This document shows positions 5,206 to 5,786 of a stretch of 5,786 nt of DNA, piece after piece. Position 1 is the stretch's first letter; each line of letters opens with the position of its first letter. The translations under genes were made by a program, and so were the position numbers. Location of the stretch: assembly GCA_905373185.1 (NCBI GenBank), contig CAJPSE010000117.1, forward strand, positions 1 through 5,786. Direction: 5' to 3'. The notes beneath the pieces were generated by a model, which saw nothing but the letters and a program-made list of their open reading frames with translations, had not been told where the DNA came from and searched no databases. This stretch comes from an uncultured Fretibacterium sp. Its GTDB lineage: Bacteria > Synergistota > Synergistia > Synergistales > Aminobacteriaceae.

Positions 5206-5786
5206 ATGTCGGGAGTGAAGGACCTCAAGATTTTTTCTGGGACGGCGCATCCGGATTTTGCCAAACGCATCTGCAGCGAGCTGGGGGTGCGGCTTTCGGC
5301 GGCCCGCCATTATCGTTTTTCGGATGGGGAAATCGGGCTCTCCATCGATGAGAGCGTCCGGGGGGCCGATGTCTTTGTCGTCCAGCCGACGTCCTCTCCG
5401 ACGAACGACAACCTGTTTGAGCTTCTGATTATGATCGACGCCTTCAGGAGGGCCTCCGCCAGCCGCATCAACGTGGTGACCCCCTACTTCGGGTACGCGA
5501 GGCAGGACCGCAAGAGCAAGCCTCGTGAGCCGATCACCGCGAAGCTCGTCGCCAACCTTCTGACCCACGGCGGCGCGGACCGCGTGATCACGGCGGACCT
5601 CCATGCGGGACAGATCCAGGGATTTTTCGACATCCCCGTGGACCATCTGACGGGAATGCCCCTCCTTGCCTCCCACTTCAAGGAGAGGTTGGAGCCCGAG
5701 CTCCAGCGCGGGGAGGTCGTCGTGGTCTCGCCCGATGTCGGCGGCGTGGTGCGGGCACGGCGTTTTGCCGTCCGGCATCCGCGTTC
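5206..5786 (+). CDS. prs: Ribose-phosphate pyrophosphokinase (PRPP synthase), 3' end cut by window edge
   Basis: This is the first 193 residues of a class I PRPP synthase, which transfers pyrophosphate from ATP to ribose-5-phosphate. The product feeds purine, pyrimidine, NAD, histidine and tryptophan synthesis. Typical blocks are [11 protein letters not shown] (9-19), RFSDGEI (37-43), [14 protein letters not shown] (49-62), [19 protein letters not shown] (67-85), [11 protein letters not shown] (93-103; ATP-binding loop), [19 protein letters not shown] (130-148; active-site His133) and [12 protein letters not shown] (174-185). The PRPP-binding loop lies beyond the edge. ATG 5206 follows the glmU stop by 4 bases and GGGGAGG (5191-5197) by 8, so the two are one operon, as in many bacteria. 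After FAVR (187-190) the frame gives HPRS, which looks unlike the family; dropping one base near 5776 would give the more typical RIRVP, so an indel at the extreme edge is possible. Confidence 0.94.
   Translation, partial: MSGVKDLKIFSGTAHPDFAKRICSELGVRLSAARHYRFSDGEIGLSIDESVRGADVFVVQPTSSPTNDNLFELLIMIDAFRRASASRINVVTPYFGYARQDRKSKPREPITAKLVANLLTHGGADRVITADLHAGQIQGFFDIPVDHLTGMPLLASHFKERLEPELQRGEVVVVSPDVGGVVRARRFAVRHPR

Noticed and set aside
5095..5778. 227-residue minus-strand frame opposite prs
   Set aside because: It is antisense to clear PRPP synthase motifs and has no domain of its own.

Overview
The window is bacterial, fairly GC-rich (higher in the outer genes than in the middle) and densely coded, with Shine-Dalgarno sites before every gene. 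It holds two divergent transcription units separated by a 337-base AT-rich intergenic region. The organism cannot be fixed from the sequence. A catabolic amino-acid/3-oxoacid operon beside glmU-prs suits an anaerobic amino-acid fermenter, and Synergistota or a GC-rich Firmicute-like lineage is my low-confidence guess.

Left half, minus strand, read from 3331 down to 1: a class III PLP aminotransferase, CoA-transferase subunits A and B, and a thiolase cut by the left edge. The genes are 3 bases apart, overlapping by 17, and 16 bases apart, so they are almost certainly one operon. The order aminotransferase - CoA-transferase A - CoA-transferase B matches, from memory, the Bacillus subtilis yodT-yodS-yodR cluster, here with a thiolase added. 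Together they make a chemically complete route: a beta-amino acid is transaminated to a 3-oxoacid, activated to the 3-oxoacyl-CoA, and cleaved by thiolysis to acetyl-CoA and a shortened acyl-CoA. The actual substrate is not visible in the sequence.

Middle, 3332-3668: divergent promoters (minus-strand TTGACA-N18-TATTAT, plus-strand TTGACG-N17-AATAAT), a 17-bp dyad between them, a roughly 120-base leader with a possible short upstream ORF before the aminotransferase, and a hairpin at the predicted start of the tRNA transcript.

Right half, plus strand: tRNA-Gln(UUG) with encoded CCA, a compact GNRA-loop intrinsic terminator, then glmU (complete) and prs (cut by the right edge). GlmU makes UDP-GlcNAc for the cell envelope and Prs makes PRPP for nucleotide and amino-acid synthesis. 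They are 4 bases apart and surely cotranscribed.

Most of the window is ordinary housekeeping and catabolic sequence. The points most worth a second look are the beta-amino-acid route and the tRNA-terminator-glmU arrangement. I see no CRISPR array, insertion sequence, phage or defence gene.
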